64,000 nucleotides of DNA from Verticillium longisporum (Eukaryota > Ascomycota > Sordariomycetes > Glomerellales > Plectosphaerellaceae), in the NCBI GenBank assembly GCA_019188255.1, contig JAETXT010000005.1, forward strand, positions 4,216,001 to 4,280,000. The letters are read 5' to 3'. Within the stretch, counting starts at the first letter, position 1. Every line of letters starts with the position of its first letter. The notes below the pieces were generated by a model. It was given only the letters and a program-made list of their open reading frames with translations, was not told the DNA's origin and did no database searches. Made by a program: the position numbers and the translations under genes. Positions 1 to 10,828 of this stretch are shown here, piece after piece.

Positions 1-29
1 CTGTACCAGCCCAACCACAAGATGCAACC

Positions 30-1736
30 ATGAACAACGACCAGTTCCGAAGGCTCGTGGGCGCCAGCTCCTCCCAGTCCGGCAGTCCCAGCAATGGCTC
101 GTCCGCGAGCACGGCAAGCCCCGCCGGCGCAACACCGAGCGCCCTCGGATCGCGGCAGCGCTCCAGCATCCCCATGACGCCGTACGTCACCCGTTCCCCG
201 GCGCTGCGTCTTTCCATTGTTTGCCGTCCAATGCTGACCATACCTCTTTGCAGACGCTCCGTAGGCGGCGGCTACAGCAGTCGCAACGAGTTCGCCCGAC
301 AGCTCGCCGCGCGCAACAACCCCGACCAGGCGCAGAAGAAGTTCCGAACATCGGCGCCCAAGGGCTCCCGCCTGGCCGAGGGCTACGTCGACCGGTCGAA
401 GGAGAGGCAGGCCGAGGAAGAGGACGAACGCGCGGCGCGGATCAAGGCGCTCGAGGAGCTGCTCAAGAAGGAGGAGATTGACCAGGAGACGTTTGAGAAG
501 CAGCGGGATCAGATTGCCGGCGGCGACTTGTCGAGCACGCACCTGGTCAAGGGGCTGGACCGCAAGCTGCTGGCGAGGATCCGGCAGGGCGAGGATGTCT
601 ACGGCGACGACAGGGAGGCCCCGCCGGCAGAGGAGGATGCGCTGCCTACCGAGGAGATGGAGGACGAGTTTGACCGCATCGAGGTCAAGGAGGTGCAGGG
701 CGTTGCCAACGCGGACAAGGCTGAGAAGAAGAAGGGCCAGGTGGCGCTCATTCCCGGCAAGAAGCGCACGCGCGATCAGATTGTGGCCGAGATGAAGGCG
801 GCGCGACTTGCGGCGGCGCAGGCGGCCAAGGAGGCGAGCCTCGGCGACAGGTTCAAGAAGATTGGCGCGAAGCAAAAGGCCGGCACGCGGATCGAGAGGG
901 ACAACAAGGGCCGCGAGGTCATGATCATTGTCGACGAGGACGGTCACGAGAAGCGGAAGGTGCGCAAGGTGCAGCGCGATTTTGAGGAAGACGAACGGCA
1001 ACGCGAGCTCATGAGGCCCGACAAGGACGCCAAGCCTCTGGGGATGGAGGTACCAGAGATATACCAGAAGCAACCACAACCGGCGGAAGAGGAGGACGAC
1101 GACATCTTTGCCGATGCTGGGGATGATTACGACCCGTTGGCGGGGATGGATTCTGACTCTGATGAGGATGAGGATAACGAACACAAGGACAAGACGGCGG
1201 GCGAGAGAGAGGCGCAAGCAGAGGACGAAAAGGCAGCCGCCAAACAGGCCATGCCACCGCCACCGAGACCGAAACAGGCCGAGGCGAAAGACTACTTCAA
1301 AGGCTCCAAGACGGAGCTGCTCTCAGCGCAGACGCGCAAGGCACCGTCCATGTCGGACCCGGACATCCAAGCGGCCTTCAAAAGGGCAGCGCAACTGGGC
1401 GCTGCCGCCAAGGACCGAAAGGGAGACGACGAAGACGACGACATGGCAGACGAGGAGGCACGTCGGCGGGCGGAGAAACACAAGAAGATGCTCGAGTCGT
1501 CGAACCGCGACGATGCCGACATTGACATGGGCTTCGGCACCAGCAGGTTCGAGGATGAAGAGGACTTTGACGACACCAAGGTCAAGCTCTCGGAATGGGG
1601 CCATGATGATGATGAAGGTGAGGATAAGGGCGGCAAAGGAAAGCGCAAGAGGGGCCCGAAGAAGCGGAAGGGCGACGCCAATAATGCAGCAGACGTGCTG
1701 CGGGTGATGGAGCAACGTAAGGCGGCGGGGGCTTGA
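30..1736 (+). CDS. RED/IK-like spliceosomal protein
   Basis: Homologue of the RED (IK cytokine) N-terminal domain family, nuclear proteins tied to spliceosome activation. The N-terminus (MNNDQFRRL, then SSIPMTP and a Ser/Gly-rich stretch) and the long charged, coiled-coil-prone body with the segment KGLDRKLLARIRQGE fit the family. The tail is acidic and Lys-rich (runs of DDD/EEE, then KGKRKRGPKKRK), as in nuclear proteins. A 72-bp intron at 182-253 (GTACGT donor, TTTGCAG acceptor) divides by three, so the frame reads through it. Removing it joins SSIPMTP to RSVGGGYSS, which is the expected RED_N sequence. That leaves 544 residues. The start ATG is the first in frame. Family assignment is by recognition; I am confident of the family but not of a specific role in this organism. 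Confidence 0.82.
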   Translation: MNNDQFRRLVGASSSQSGSPSNGSSASTASPAGATPSALGSRQRSSIPMTPYVTRSPALRLSIVCRPMLTIPLCRRSVGGGYSSRNEFARQLAARNNPDQAQKKFRTSAPKGSRLAEGYVDRSKERQAEEEDERAARIKALEELLKKEEIDQETFEKQRDQIAGGDLSSTHLVKGLDRKLLARIRQGEDVYGDDREAPPAEEDALPTEEMEDEFDRIEVKEVQGVANADKAEKKKGQVALIPGKKRTRDQIVAEMKAARLAAAQAAKEASLGDRFKKIGAKQKAGTRIERDNKGREVMIIVDEDGHEKRKVRKVQRDFEEDERQRELMRPDKDAKPLGMEVPEIYQKQPQPAEEEDDDIFADAGDDYDPLAGMDSDSDEDEDNEHKDKTAGEREAQAEDEKAAAKQAMPPPPRPKQAEAKDYFKGSKTELLSAQTRKAPSMSDPDIQAAFKRAAQLGAAAKDRKGDDEDDDMADEEARRRAEKHKKMLESSNRDDADIDMGFGTSRFEDEEDFDDTKVKLSEWGHDDDEGEDKGGKGKRKRGPKKRKGDANNAADVLRVMEQRKAAGA

Positions 1737-2461
1737 GGTTTCTGGTCAATTAAAGAGCGATACTATCTGGATAATGACGTCGGGGTCCGCAAGTGTCAGG
1801 AAGACGGTGCCGCACAATCAACAAATCCACGACTCCAAGTCGAGTCAAAGCCACGATCTTGTCGTTCATCAGCATCGTGATCCACCATGAAATGCGCCGT
1901 GGCTGAGTCATCTGGCGACGAACAAGAAACATAGCCTCGGCCTGCCTTTCTGGGTATCGCTCAGGAACGGGCTCCGTAGGCTATCGTCTGCGTGTCCATG
2001 GTTCACGCACCAGCAATGCGGCGACCTCCGACCGCGCCGTCGTCCTTGGCCGGCTTGGACCCCCCTCGACGTCGTCGCGGGACACCGCAGTGGCCGGCGA
2101 GGCTCAAGAGGCTCATTCGCTACGACAACAAATCACTGGCACCTGTTCCATTTCCAATTGTCATGTAGAGTGGAGGTTGAGGGCTTGATCCCAGTTACGA
2201 GGCTCTCCCCATTGATTCCCCGCGTTCGAGGTCCACCCCCTTCATTTAGCTGCCCTGGTGTCCACCGAAAGAAAGGTCGCCGAGCGACTCCCACTCTTCC
2301 CCCGCATCCTCACCACCACACCAACGTTGACCTGCATCTATATTTTCATCCTCATTGCTACCATTGCAACGTCCTGACGTCTACCGAGAACATCCTGTCT
2401 GCACGTCAGCACCGTTCTGTCATACCGCAACCTCCCCTACCCTTATCAGCCTTTTATCAAC
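1737..2461. other. intergenic, upstream of nucleoside hydrolase
   Basis: This stretch contains the 3' flank of the RED-like gene and the promoter/5' leader of the next gene. The leader from about 2290 is C/T- and CA-rich, which is common just upstream of fungal start codons. I see no gene in it. Confidence 0.5.
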
Positions 2462-3790
2462 ATGTCGATCCCCCTCTCACCGAAGATCCCCCTCTGGCTG
2501 GATTGCGATCCTGGCCACGATGTAAGTGAGGCTCATTCAGGGGCTGCGTCGCCATCTGATTCTCTGTTCATCCCCTGACGTGAACTAGGACACATTCGCC
2601 ATTCTTCTGGCTGCCTATCACCCTGCTTTTAGGCTCATGGGTATCTCTACCGTCTTCGGAAATGCCGCGCTCGAGTATGACAACCTGTTCACCCTGGTGC
2701 TCTCATCGATGAGATAAGGGGCCCTTCAAAAGCCCACAGGCTGACACACATGATCAGCAAAACCACCATGAACGCTGCCTCCATCCTCACCTCCATTAGC
2801 AAGCACAATGAGATCCCCGTCTACGCCGGCGCCTCCCACGCCCTGACGCGGCCGCCGATGCACCATCCCACAGACATTCACGGCGAGTCCGGCCTCGACG
2901 GCACCGATCTCCTGCCCCAGCCCCTCGTCAAGCCCAACACGACGCGGCCCGCCGTCGACGCCATGGCCGAGGCCATCCTCGCCGAGGCCCCGAACACGGT
3001 CCACGTCATCGCGACGGGCGCCTTCACCAACGTCGCCGCCCTCTTCCAGGCCCACCCCAACCTCAAGGCCCACGTCAAGGCCGTCAGCGTCATGGGCGGC
3101 GCCTTTGGCGACGGCTTCACCGACATTCCCCTCGGCAAGGTCGGCGACGAGGAGCGCATCGGCAACTACACCCCCTGGGCCGAGTTCAACATCATCGCCG
3201 ACCCCGAGGCCGCCGCCTTCCTCTGCGACGACCCCGTCATCAGCCAAAAGCTGACGTTCATCCCCCTCGACCTCACCCACCAGGTCCTCGCCACCGAGCA
3301 GGTCCGCGACCTCCTGCTCTATGGCGAGGGCGGCCCCAAGACGGGCGCCGGCAAGACGACCCTGCGCCAGATGCTCGTCGAGCTCCTCATGTTCTTCGCC
3401 AAGACGTACGCCGACGTCTTTGGCATCACCGACGGGCCCCCGCTGCACGACCCCCTCGCCGTCGCCGTCGCCCTCATCGGCACGCCCCACGAGATCGCCT
3501 TCCGCGACTTTGACGCCGCCGCCGCGCGCAGCGGCAGCGTCAAGTACCGCGAGCGGTTCGAGGTCAACGTCGAGACCGAGGGCAGCTACGCCGATGCTGT
3601 CGAGGGCAAGACGCAGACGGGCAGGACCATCTGCAAGAAGCTCGAGGCGGGGAGCGCTGGCGTTGCCATCCCGAGGGGCATTGACGTGCCCAAGTTCTGG
3701 AAGGTGTTGGAGGAGTGCATCCAGCGGGCGGACGAGGCGAATGCCGGTGCCGTCAAGGGGCTCGCTGAGAAGGGGCCTCTGCATGCGTAG
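2462..3790 (+). CDS. URH1: inosine/uridine-preferring nucleoside hydrolase
   Basis: Hydrolyses the N-glycosidic bond of ribonucleosides to free base plus ribose in nucleoside salvage. Three exons fit: 2462-2521, 2589-2674 and 2758-3790, with GTAAGT...TAG and GTATGA...CAG introns; the sum is 1179 bp, 392 residues. Exon 1 carries the family signature: [10 protein letters not shown] spliced to DTFAI gives the DxDxxxDD calcium/ribose-binding motif. Near the C-terminus [11 protein letters not shown] carries the conserved His-Asp pair that helps bind base and metal. Length and motif spacing match yeast URH1. The long open frame on the opposite strand over the same bases is a GC-driven shadow. Substrate preference (uridine, inosine or xanthosine) cannot be read from the sequence. 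Confidence 0.9.
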
Positions 3791-4109
3791 ACACTGAATC
3801 ATAGAAATAGACGAATTATAGAGTACCTTGTGCAAATTACTGAAAGCAATTTTGCCTTGTAGTACTCTGAACAGTGAGCCAGCCGCTCTGAGGATTCAGA
3901 TGTCAGTCCATGGTTTATCACATGTCGCACTTTCTATAGCAATAGTTATGGGGGGTAAAATCATCGTGATAATTACTACTGGACTCGCTTGTGAGGCCGG
4001 ACTACCAGAGCATGGCGGCTTATCCAGCAGTTCATCAACACTCGTTGACCCCCCGAGCCTAGTTTTCATAGGCCCTCACTAGTTTTCCTCTTCCTTGGCA
4101 TCCTCGCCT
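3791..4109. other. intergenic between convergent genes
   Basis: 3' flanks of two convergent genes. I see nothing coding or repeated here. Confidence 0.5.
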
Positions 4110-4550
4110 TCATTCTCGCCCTGTGTCCTGAGAGGGTTCCTCGCCGTTCTCGTCTTCGGCCTCCAGAGCCTCCTCCAGGGGTGGATAATACGGCTCATCG
4201 TGCACATCTTCGCCATTCATGGTGAGATACGCGGGCTCTCCCATGTTCTCCCGATAACACTGAGGATTGACCCACGTCACCCCGTTCCGCAGCTGGTCCA
4301 GCAGCCGCACATCATTACCCATGATGGTTTCTAGGTTCGGAATCGTCAGTTCAAGCTCCCGATAGAGGGTCTCAAATACCTCTCTGCAATTGTTGCAGAT
4401 GAGATGATCCGTGCACCGCCCGCGTTCAAACAACTCGGTAAAGTAGACTGGTTCTTCGGGGTTGGTTGTCGCCTTCTCATCAAAGATGTTGATGAATCTG
4501 TATGTGTGGATGGCGTTGCCACAGCGGTTGCAGACGTACGTGATGGCCAT
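4110..4550 (-). CDS. small zinc-ribbon-like hypothetical protein
   Basis: 146 residues from the ATG at 4550. The frame stays open upstream, but the protein that looks conserved starts at MAITYVCNRCG. Visible features are a CxxC pair near residue 8 (CNRC) and a second near residue 46 onward (CTDHLICNNC), which together could hold one zinc ion, followed by an acidic C-terminal tail (EEALEAEDENGEE). I do not recognise the family and assign no function. It lies between the nucleoside hydrolase and the xanthine dioxygenase and is transcribed in the same direction as the latter. Confidence 0.55.
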   Translation of the reverse strand: MAITYVCNRCGNAIHTYRFINIFDEKATTNPEEPVYFTELFERGRCTDHLICNNCREVFETLYRELELTIPNLETIMGNDVRLLDQLRNGVTWVNPQCYRENMGEPAYLTMNGEDVHDEPYYPPLEEALEAEDENGEEPSQDTGRE

Positions 4551-5710
4551 GTTTTTAGCGTGTGAAAGATATTTCTGGATGTGGTATGGTGGGCGTGAAG
4601 CATGTAGGATTTGATGCAGAAATCGAATGTTGGACATCTGGAGCCGGAAGCTCATATGTATAAGTATTGCGCGTGCAAATGAAGACAACCTTTAAGGATC
4701 AAATCACAGCGCTTGGTTCTTCGAATCAGTTTTCAAAATGACACGAATTCACTTCGAATCAATTCATTGATACCAGTCATCAAACCAAAGACTGGATTGG
4801 CGCGATGGATGAGAACATGAAACCAGTAAAGAAAGTTGTGCTAGACACGCAGCGTGTTTGAGTCTCCTACATCGCATGACTTCAAATCTCGCCATAGCAT
4901 ACGGAGTATGTTACTTTGAGAATCGTTAATAATGTCCAGCATCATTCTAGCTATGCTTTCTTGATCAACTTCAAGGGTCACGCTGGGTATCATGAACGAT
5001 TGTGAGTAGGATTTCATGGACTCTGAGATCGAGATCTGCTGCTATGTCGTCGATGATGACAGTCGCAGAAAGTTAATCATCCCCAGTTCATAGACATTTT
5101 TCTTTGTCACAAAACCATGTTCAGCTTTTGTCAAGACGCTCAAAAACAGCTTTGGTTGTTTAGTTGCAACATTCGAAACAAAGCACAACACTTCGCACGA
5201 TCAAAAGCTTGTGTCTTTTTGTGTGACTTGTTCAAGCTAACAGACTGGTCTTCGGCTGGTTGAGACATCTTTTCGAGTCCAAGGCATGGACTAGAGGTGT
5301 AAGTGCATCCTCTTGACTCGATGAAGAAGTTGCGCGACTGCTAACATTCTCTCAAGCCAGAGCATCGAAAAGAAATCAAGCCATCTCTTAAGTCTGAGCC
5401 ATAGCACTGAAAGCGGGACAAAACGTGCCTATCGCTTTCATTACCTCAATAGCTAACTGACTTACACTGTACAAAAGACCTATGTATTCCTTGAGACGAA
5501 AGTCTTAGGCAAGGTCATAGCTCCTAGAGACAAAATCCTCGAATGAGAACTATCTAGGGAACGCTATTAGGTCAGTCAATAATCTCCTACTACAGCATCG
5601 GGCCCGCGGTGAGAAAACAATGCTGAGGAGGAATATCTTTATAAAATCAGATGAATATCTAAAAATGATACTAAAATGAATAACGAACTCCAAGCCCAGG
5701 CAGAACTCAA
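4551..5710. other. AT-richer gene-free stretch
   Basis: About 1.2 kb between two minus-strand genes, with lower GC than its neighbours and no reading frame of interest. It would hold the promoter of the zinc-ribbon gene and the terminator of the dioxygenase. I see no repeat or RNA gene. Confidence 0.5.
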
Positions 5711-6986
5711 TTAAATCCCCTCCGGCCCGACCGGCAGCTCACTCCCCGCAATGTTACACTGCCGAAACAGCCTGACCTCATGCTCGGCAAAGGCACCCAC
5801 TACAGAATGCAGCACGCCCCGGTTGTGGAAGATGACGAAATCGCCCTCCTCCCAGTCATGCGCATACACCTTTTCGGGCGCAATGCCGGGCCGCTGCAGC
5901 CTGTGCACAATCTCCCTGACTTCAGCGAGGTCGTCGAGCACGGTGCCGTCGGCGAGGTGCAGCTTGCGCACGGCAGAGGGGTGGACCTGCAGCGACAGGG
6001 CGCCGGTGACGGGGTTGCGCCAGAGCATGGGCAGGATCTGGATCTTGTCGTCGTCGACGGGCGGGAGGTCGGACAGCGGCAGCTCGCGGCCCTCGGAGAC
6101 GAGACCGAGGCCGTCGGGGCGGGAGCGGGCGCCGCTCATCCAGACGTAGGGGTGGGGTGCGTACTCGACCTTGGTGCCGCGGCAGAAGGCCTGGTCCTCG
6201 GGCGACAGGGCTTCGTACATGGCGGCGCCGGAGACAAAAGCCGTAGTGCCGAGGGGGACGGTCTTCTCGTCGCCGGTGCCGTCGTCGTAACGAAGGGTCT
6301 GAGAGCGGCCGCCGGGGACGCGGACCGCAAGAAGAGAGGTGGCTACGGGAGGTGCGAGGCCGTAGAGTGCGGCGTCAATGTGCCAGCGGTAGTAGCGCGT
6401 AAAGTCGAGGTCGTCCTCATCAGGGATACGGGTAGCATGAAAGGTACGGTGGTGGGGATGGCGCAGGGTGATATTCTCGAGGCCCTCATAGCTCTCCACA
6501 AAGCCGTTGCCGATGACCTGAACCTGAGGTTGGTGGGGGATGGTCTTGAGGTCGGGGTGTAGGATGGAGCGCTTGGCGTCCAGAGTCTTGCCGTGTCCAT
6601 AGGCACCAGCAGCGGCGGGGTCGAAGCGCTGGGTGACCTCGTACTGGGCCTTCGGGGACAGGTGGCCCTGCTTTTTAAAGACAACCACTTGGTGGTGATA
6701 CAAGGCATCTTGGATCATGTTGAAATCGGTGTCTGAAAGCAAGAGTCAGCACGGTGCTCATGCTGATTGTTAGAGCTGAGGGGACTTACCAAGGGAGGTT
6801 ACCGATTTCACGGGTATTCTCCCAAATACAAGTAGCACATCAAGTCACAAAATAAAGGCTCCCATAGAGTCAGGTCTTACCAGAGAGGTTCTCAATGTCC
6901 ATGTTGGCGATGATGGCGCCCAGTGACGAGCCATCACCTTGGGAGGAGAGGGGGCTGGCTGTTGGAGATGGCATGGCAGAAGGCAT
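5711..6986 (-). CDS. xanA: alpha-ketoglutarate-dependent xanthine dioxygenase (TauD superfamily)
   Basis: Fe(II)/2-oxoglutarate dioxygenase; closest remembered family is fungal XanA, which oxidises xanthine to urate. The main exon (6732-5711) shows the HxD iron motif in YRWHIDAALYG, the block YDDGTGDEKTVPLGTTAFVSG split over the core, YAPHPYVWM, the distal His in FHNRGVLHSV and the oxoglutarate-binding Arg in EVRLFRQCN. The start lies upstream: exon 1 is 6986-6881 (MPSAMPSPTASPLSS...), a 29-bp exon follows at 6818-6790, both with GTAAG donors. The three exons sum to 1157 bp, one base short of a whole frame. An extra A at the start of exon 2 (AA run at 6817-6818) would restore it, reading SEIPVKSV. 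This is therefore either a mis-called small exon or a single-base consensus gap. Confidence 0.78.
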
Positions 6987-7610
6987 GATGCGAGAGGGAG
7001 AGAGCAGTATGTGAACAGTGTTGTGTGGGTGTTGTTGAATACCGATGTTGTTCTGGTATGAAAAGTGTGAGATGCTCAGTTACTCGAAGACGCATGTGCG
7101 ACGTGATGGCTTTATAGATGGGAACAGTCATAGTGCGTGCAGCCGCTGTTCCTCATGCTGCACCGGTGGACGCCGATTGGCCGGAGCGGCCGGCATCTTA
7201 TCTCCTGCTCCGCACCTCCACCGGCCTCGGCCGAGTTGCGCCCGCAGACGGCGAGCAACTTCGGCGGCCGACCTTATCAGTGCATGTCGTGTGGCATCTT
7301 TGGCGCCACAGAAGCGTGAATATGTGTATCTTCGTCGTCGCTGGCGGAGGCGGCCGATGCGAACATGCGTGTCAGAAGTGCATTGCCATTACCCAGTCAT
7401 CAGGTACCACTACGTCGCTTGAATCTCTTTCTCCATATGCCGACTGTTGGAACCATCGCGGCACAAGGGCGAATTGTCACATCTGGCCATGCGCAATGTC
7501 ATCAGAACATACGATGAGAATCAAATGCCGTAATGATGATGAAAAAAGACTGCTAGCTCGATCCAAATATGAAAGCGATGAATCTCCGGATGCCTCTTGG
7601 GTGCGGCACC
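6987..7610. other. intergenic, xanA promoter side
   Basis: Upstream region of the xanthine dioxygenase and 3' flank of the next minus-strand gene. Open frames here look like shadows. I see nothing else. Confidence 0.45.
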
Positions 7611-9497
7611 TTAGCTTGTATCTCCGCGATCCAAAACTACCTTAAGCTTACCATCATCCTTCACAGTACTATGGATGACGTCGCCATAGATTATCTTCTC
7701 AGCTTGAGACACAACGTTGACAACCATCTGCCCAGGGTCGCTGTCAACAGTGCTCCCATTATTGACAGCCTCTGGAAGTCCACTCAGGACCATATTCTTT
7801 ACAGCGTCTGCCACGGCATTCTTTTTGCGCTTGTCTGTGCTCTTCTTTGAGGGAGTCTGCGGCAACCTGAAGGGTGGCGGCGTGACAGATGACATGGGTG
7901 TTATGGGTGTCATGGGTGTCATTGGCGTTTGCTGCATGCGCGGCGTCTTGGGTGTCTGCGGCGTCTCCGGCGTCTCTGGTGTCTCCGGTTTCCACCGATC
8001 CCTCGAGGCCTTCGGTGTCTGTGGCGACTGAAGCATCTCTGGCGAGTCGTCCTGCACCGTCCGTGATGGAACCGCCTTCGTGGGTAACTTGGTCGCGGTC
8101 ACATGGGCATAGTCTCCCGTGGCTTTGTATTTGGCCTGAACCGTCGCTTCCAAGGCTTCAGAAATGCGATTCACCTCCCTCGCCGCAGCATAGCTGCGAG
8201 ATCTACGGGTTGAGCGCGCCGTGGACACCATTTTCTGGATAAAAGCAGTGTCCGAAAACGTGTCAAGGGACTGGTGCCAACCGTCGCTGAGGACCCAACC
8301 CACCTCTTTTACGAGGACATAAGCGTCCGCCTGCAAGATCGTCTCCATTGCGTTGACGACGGAAACAATATGCTCCCGAGTCCCCTCAAAGTACTCGATA
8401 TGCCCGGCGGCGCACTGACTGCACTTTATGACGTGAACATTTTGGTTCCGTAACATCGTCTTGGCAAGCTTCTCGGCCTTGAGTGCGCCAAAGAAGCGCT
8501 CGCCCGACTCATGAATAATCTCCATGTCCTTCTTGTAGCAGTTGTTGCTCTGCTTCAGCCTGGCCGCAGCCGACGTTGTAGAGTAACCGACTTTGAACAG
8601 GCCAGATAAGCTCTTATGAGCAAGAACGTAGACAATACCCAGCTTGGTCTGGCTCGGGGTGAGTGCCTTGTAGATCTCGCGGAGCATGATTGACCGATCG
8701 CGATTTTCCGCTTGGCGGCGAGGCGAGAGCCTGGAGGTTTCGCCAATCTTGTCGAAACAAGGAATAGGAACTTCCAGGTCGCGGATCCTTTCGTCCACAA
8801 CTGAGGACTCGTCGTCATCTTCGTCTTCGTCTTCCGTCTCATACACGATGTCACCCTCAAACGCCGGCTTGGACATGCCACTCGTGTCAGACGCTTCCAA
8901 GTCGCCGTTCATGGTGGCCGCCCCGTCTTGTGGCTGCTGTTTATTCTGCTGTTTCTGTGCGAGGCGTGCAGACCGCCTCCTTGCCTGGGCGCGGACGCTT
9001 GGACTGCCGTGGGAGCTGTCGTCAAGCTCAGTCTCTTGGGACTTTCTCATGAGGGTAGCATCATCATCGCCCCCTGCATACGAAGCCTTCACCCCGGAGG
9101 TGGACTCGTAGTGTTGTGCGTTGGAATCGCCACGGACAGAATCGGCGCGAAAGTGAAGTGACTTCCACAGGTCGAACCTTTGGATTGCTTTATCTCGGTG
9201 GCGATAGCAGTGTGATTTCATCAGAAAGTCTTTAATCTTCCCGAGCAACTCCGACGTCCAGTCGACAGGCTTGGAGCGAAATGTATCCCGTCTCAGCCGG
9301 AGATCGATACTATTCGCGTACCCCATCTTCCTGCCACATCTCGGCTTTTCTTTTTTGGACTCGGACACACCCAAACATCGGGAAAAGTCTTCACCTGCTA
9401 TGAGATTGAGGTTAAACTTCCAGTCATCGTTCCTGCTCCGAGCGGACTCATGAGCCTCCTGAAGGACAAACAGTGTTTGCCACTTGGGAGAGGACAT
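7611..9497 (-). CDS. T5orf172 (GIY-YIG-like) domain protein with TP-rich tail
   Basis: About 628 residues from the ATG at 9497 (MSSPKWQTLF); an in-frame ATG at 9608 is possible. The middle carries a T5orf172 / MUG113-type domain: GIVYVLAHKS..GLFKVGYSTTSAAARL, then SNNCYKKD and a CSQCAAGHIEYF segment. This is the GIY-YIG-related fold common in fungal proteins of unknown role. Before it lie basic and acidic low-complexity stretches (RRRSARLAQKQQ; TEDEDEDDDESS). After it comes a proline-directed region with more than a dozen TP dipeptides (TPETPETPQTPKTP and MTPMTPITPM). Those are typical cyclin-dependent or MAP kinase target sites. Function is not known; regulation by proline-directed kinases is inference. 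Confidence 0.72.
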   Translation of the reverse strand: MSSPKWQTLFVLQEAHESARSRNDDWKFNLNLIAGEDFSRCLGVSESKKEKPRCGRKMGYANSIDLRLRRDTFRSKPVDWTSELLGKIKDFLMKSHCYRHRDKAIQRFDLWKSLHFRADSVRGDSNAQHYESTSGVKASYAGGDDDATLMRKSQETELDDSSHGSPSVRAQARRRSARLAQKQQNKQQPQDGAATMNGDLEASDTSGMSKPAFEGDIVYETEDEDEDDDESSVVDERIRDLEVPIPCFDKIGETSRLSPRRQAENRDRSIMLREIYKALTPSQTKLGIVYVLAHKSLSGLFKVGYSTTSAAARLKQSNNCYKKDMEIIHESGERFFGALKAEKLAKTMLRNQNVHVIKCSQCAAGHIEYFEGTREHIVSVVNAMETILQADAYVLVKEVGWVLSDGWHQSLDTFSDTAFIQKMVSTARSTRRSRSYAAAREVNRISEALEATVQAKYKATGDYAHVTATKLPTKAVPSRTVQDDSPEMLQSPQTPKASRDRWKPETPETPETPQTPKTPRMQQTPMTPMTPITPMSSVTPPPFRLPQTPSKKSTDKRKKNAVADAVKNMVLSGLPEAVNNGSTVDSDPGQMVVNVVSQAEKIIYGDVIHSTVKDDGKLKVVLDRGDTS

Positions 9498-10828
9498 TGG
9501 GAAAACGGTGCAAGTCAGTGAAGTTAGAATATGGTTGCGTGTAAGTCGGCGGATGTCTGGAGACTTCAAACGACCAGCACGCTCAAGCAAGCGGGCTTCT
9601 CGCCACATATAGGAGGACCCCAATCAAGATCGTCACGCGGGCACTCGAAGCCAGAAGGGCAGTGTCATGATCCCATTCTACGACATGAAGGCTGGGGGCG
9701 CTGTAGGGCGTTCTCGCCGGCCCACTTCCACTTTGCATCTGCAGGAGATGCAACCATCTATATGCTGTTGGTTGCTAGCTTCCCTTCAACCCATACATTT
9801 CAGGTAAGTCATCTCTATTTCGCAAGGAACCACGCCAAACAGACGCAAGTTGTGCAACGACCCCTGCTTGATATCCCCCCGGGCCGTTCCAGCAGCTGGA
9901 CATCATCGCTCGCGTTTGCGACAGCCCTCATACACGCGACCCTCTCTCTCTCTCTTTCTCGCGCGCGCGAAATTCCGTAACAGTGAAGGCCTGCAGCCCG
10001 GACCCTGTTCGCCAAGCACGAAGCGCCAACGGGCAAGGCAGACCCGGCCGGAACTGGGCCGCGAGCCGTGGTCGCGGGACCTCCAACCTCGCACGCAACC
10101 CCTACTCCTCGCCCGCCCATGCAGCGGGCGAGCGAGAGCCAGCCTCCCCTTCCTGCCTCCCTGTCCTCCCGCCTCCAAGGTCGCGGAATCACGAATGCTC
10201 AGGCGGACTCCACTCGTCAGCAGCCGGGACAGCGTGCCTGTGCTTCCGACCTGCTCTTCTGGGATGCAAAGACGACGAGAGTCTCCGCGGGTCAGGTCAT
10301 GGGTGAGTGCGAGGATGCGCGCGCGAGGGCAAGGATCAACACGGTGAAGACCGAGTTAAGAAGCTTGCCTCGTCAAGGAAATCCACATACATGCGCGTGC
10401 TCTGCCTTCTCATCACACGGCTGCATCTGGATCCGTTGACCCATTGCTGACCGACCTTCTCGTCTCGTGCGAAAGCTGCCTCGAGCGCCACGGCGAGAAA
10501 CCCTAATCATTTTGTTTTCCCGCGCGGACTAGGATACGTCTGGCTAGGTCTGGCCGTTGCAGGTCAGAAGCATATATCGTGGACAGGGAGCACGCGAGTC
10601 AGAGAAAAGCTGGACACGGAGAAGTTTGTGACAATTTGATTCTGTGAAATAAACGCTCACAAATGCCTGGGGCGCTATGATGATCCTTTTCCCCCTTGAA
10701 CCATGTACCATGCCCAAAACTCCAGGCTCAGGGGCCTCCAGTAAGATAAACCCAAAATATGTAAACGTGAAAGAAACGTGTGACCCCCCTTCTACACCAT
10801 GCCGAGCAAGAGGCAGGGAGATACGTCT
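9498..10828. other. gene-free stretch with CT and GC microsatellites
   Basis: Promoter side of the T5orf172 gene and 3' flank of the next minus-strand gene. A CT-repeat tract (9941-9960) runs into a GC alternation (9960-9969). Several overlapping open frames in this GC-rich DNA show no recognisable protein. Confidence 0.45.
9941..9969. repeat. (CT)n/(GC)n microsatellite
   Basis: Pyrimidine repeat directly joined to a short GC alternation in intergenic DNA. Confidence 0.7.

Noticed and set aside
2726..3835. 369-codon minus-strand open frame
   Set aside because: It is the reverse-strand shadow of the nucleoside hydrolase, low-complexity Gly/Val/Asp-rich with no motif.
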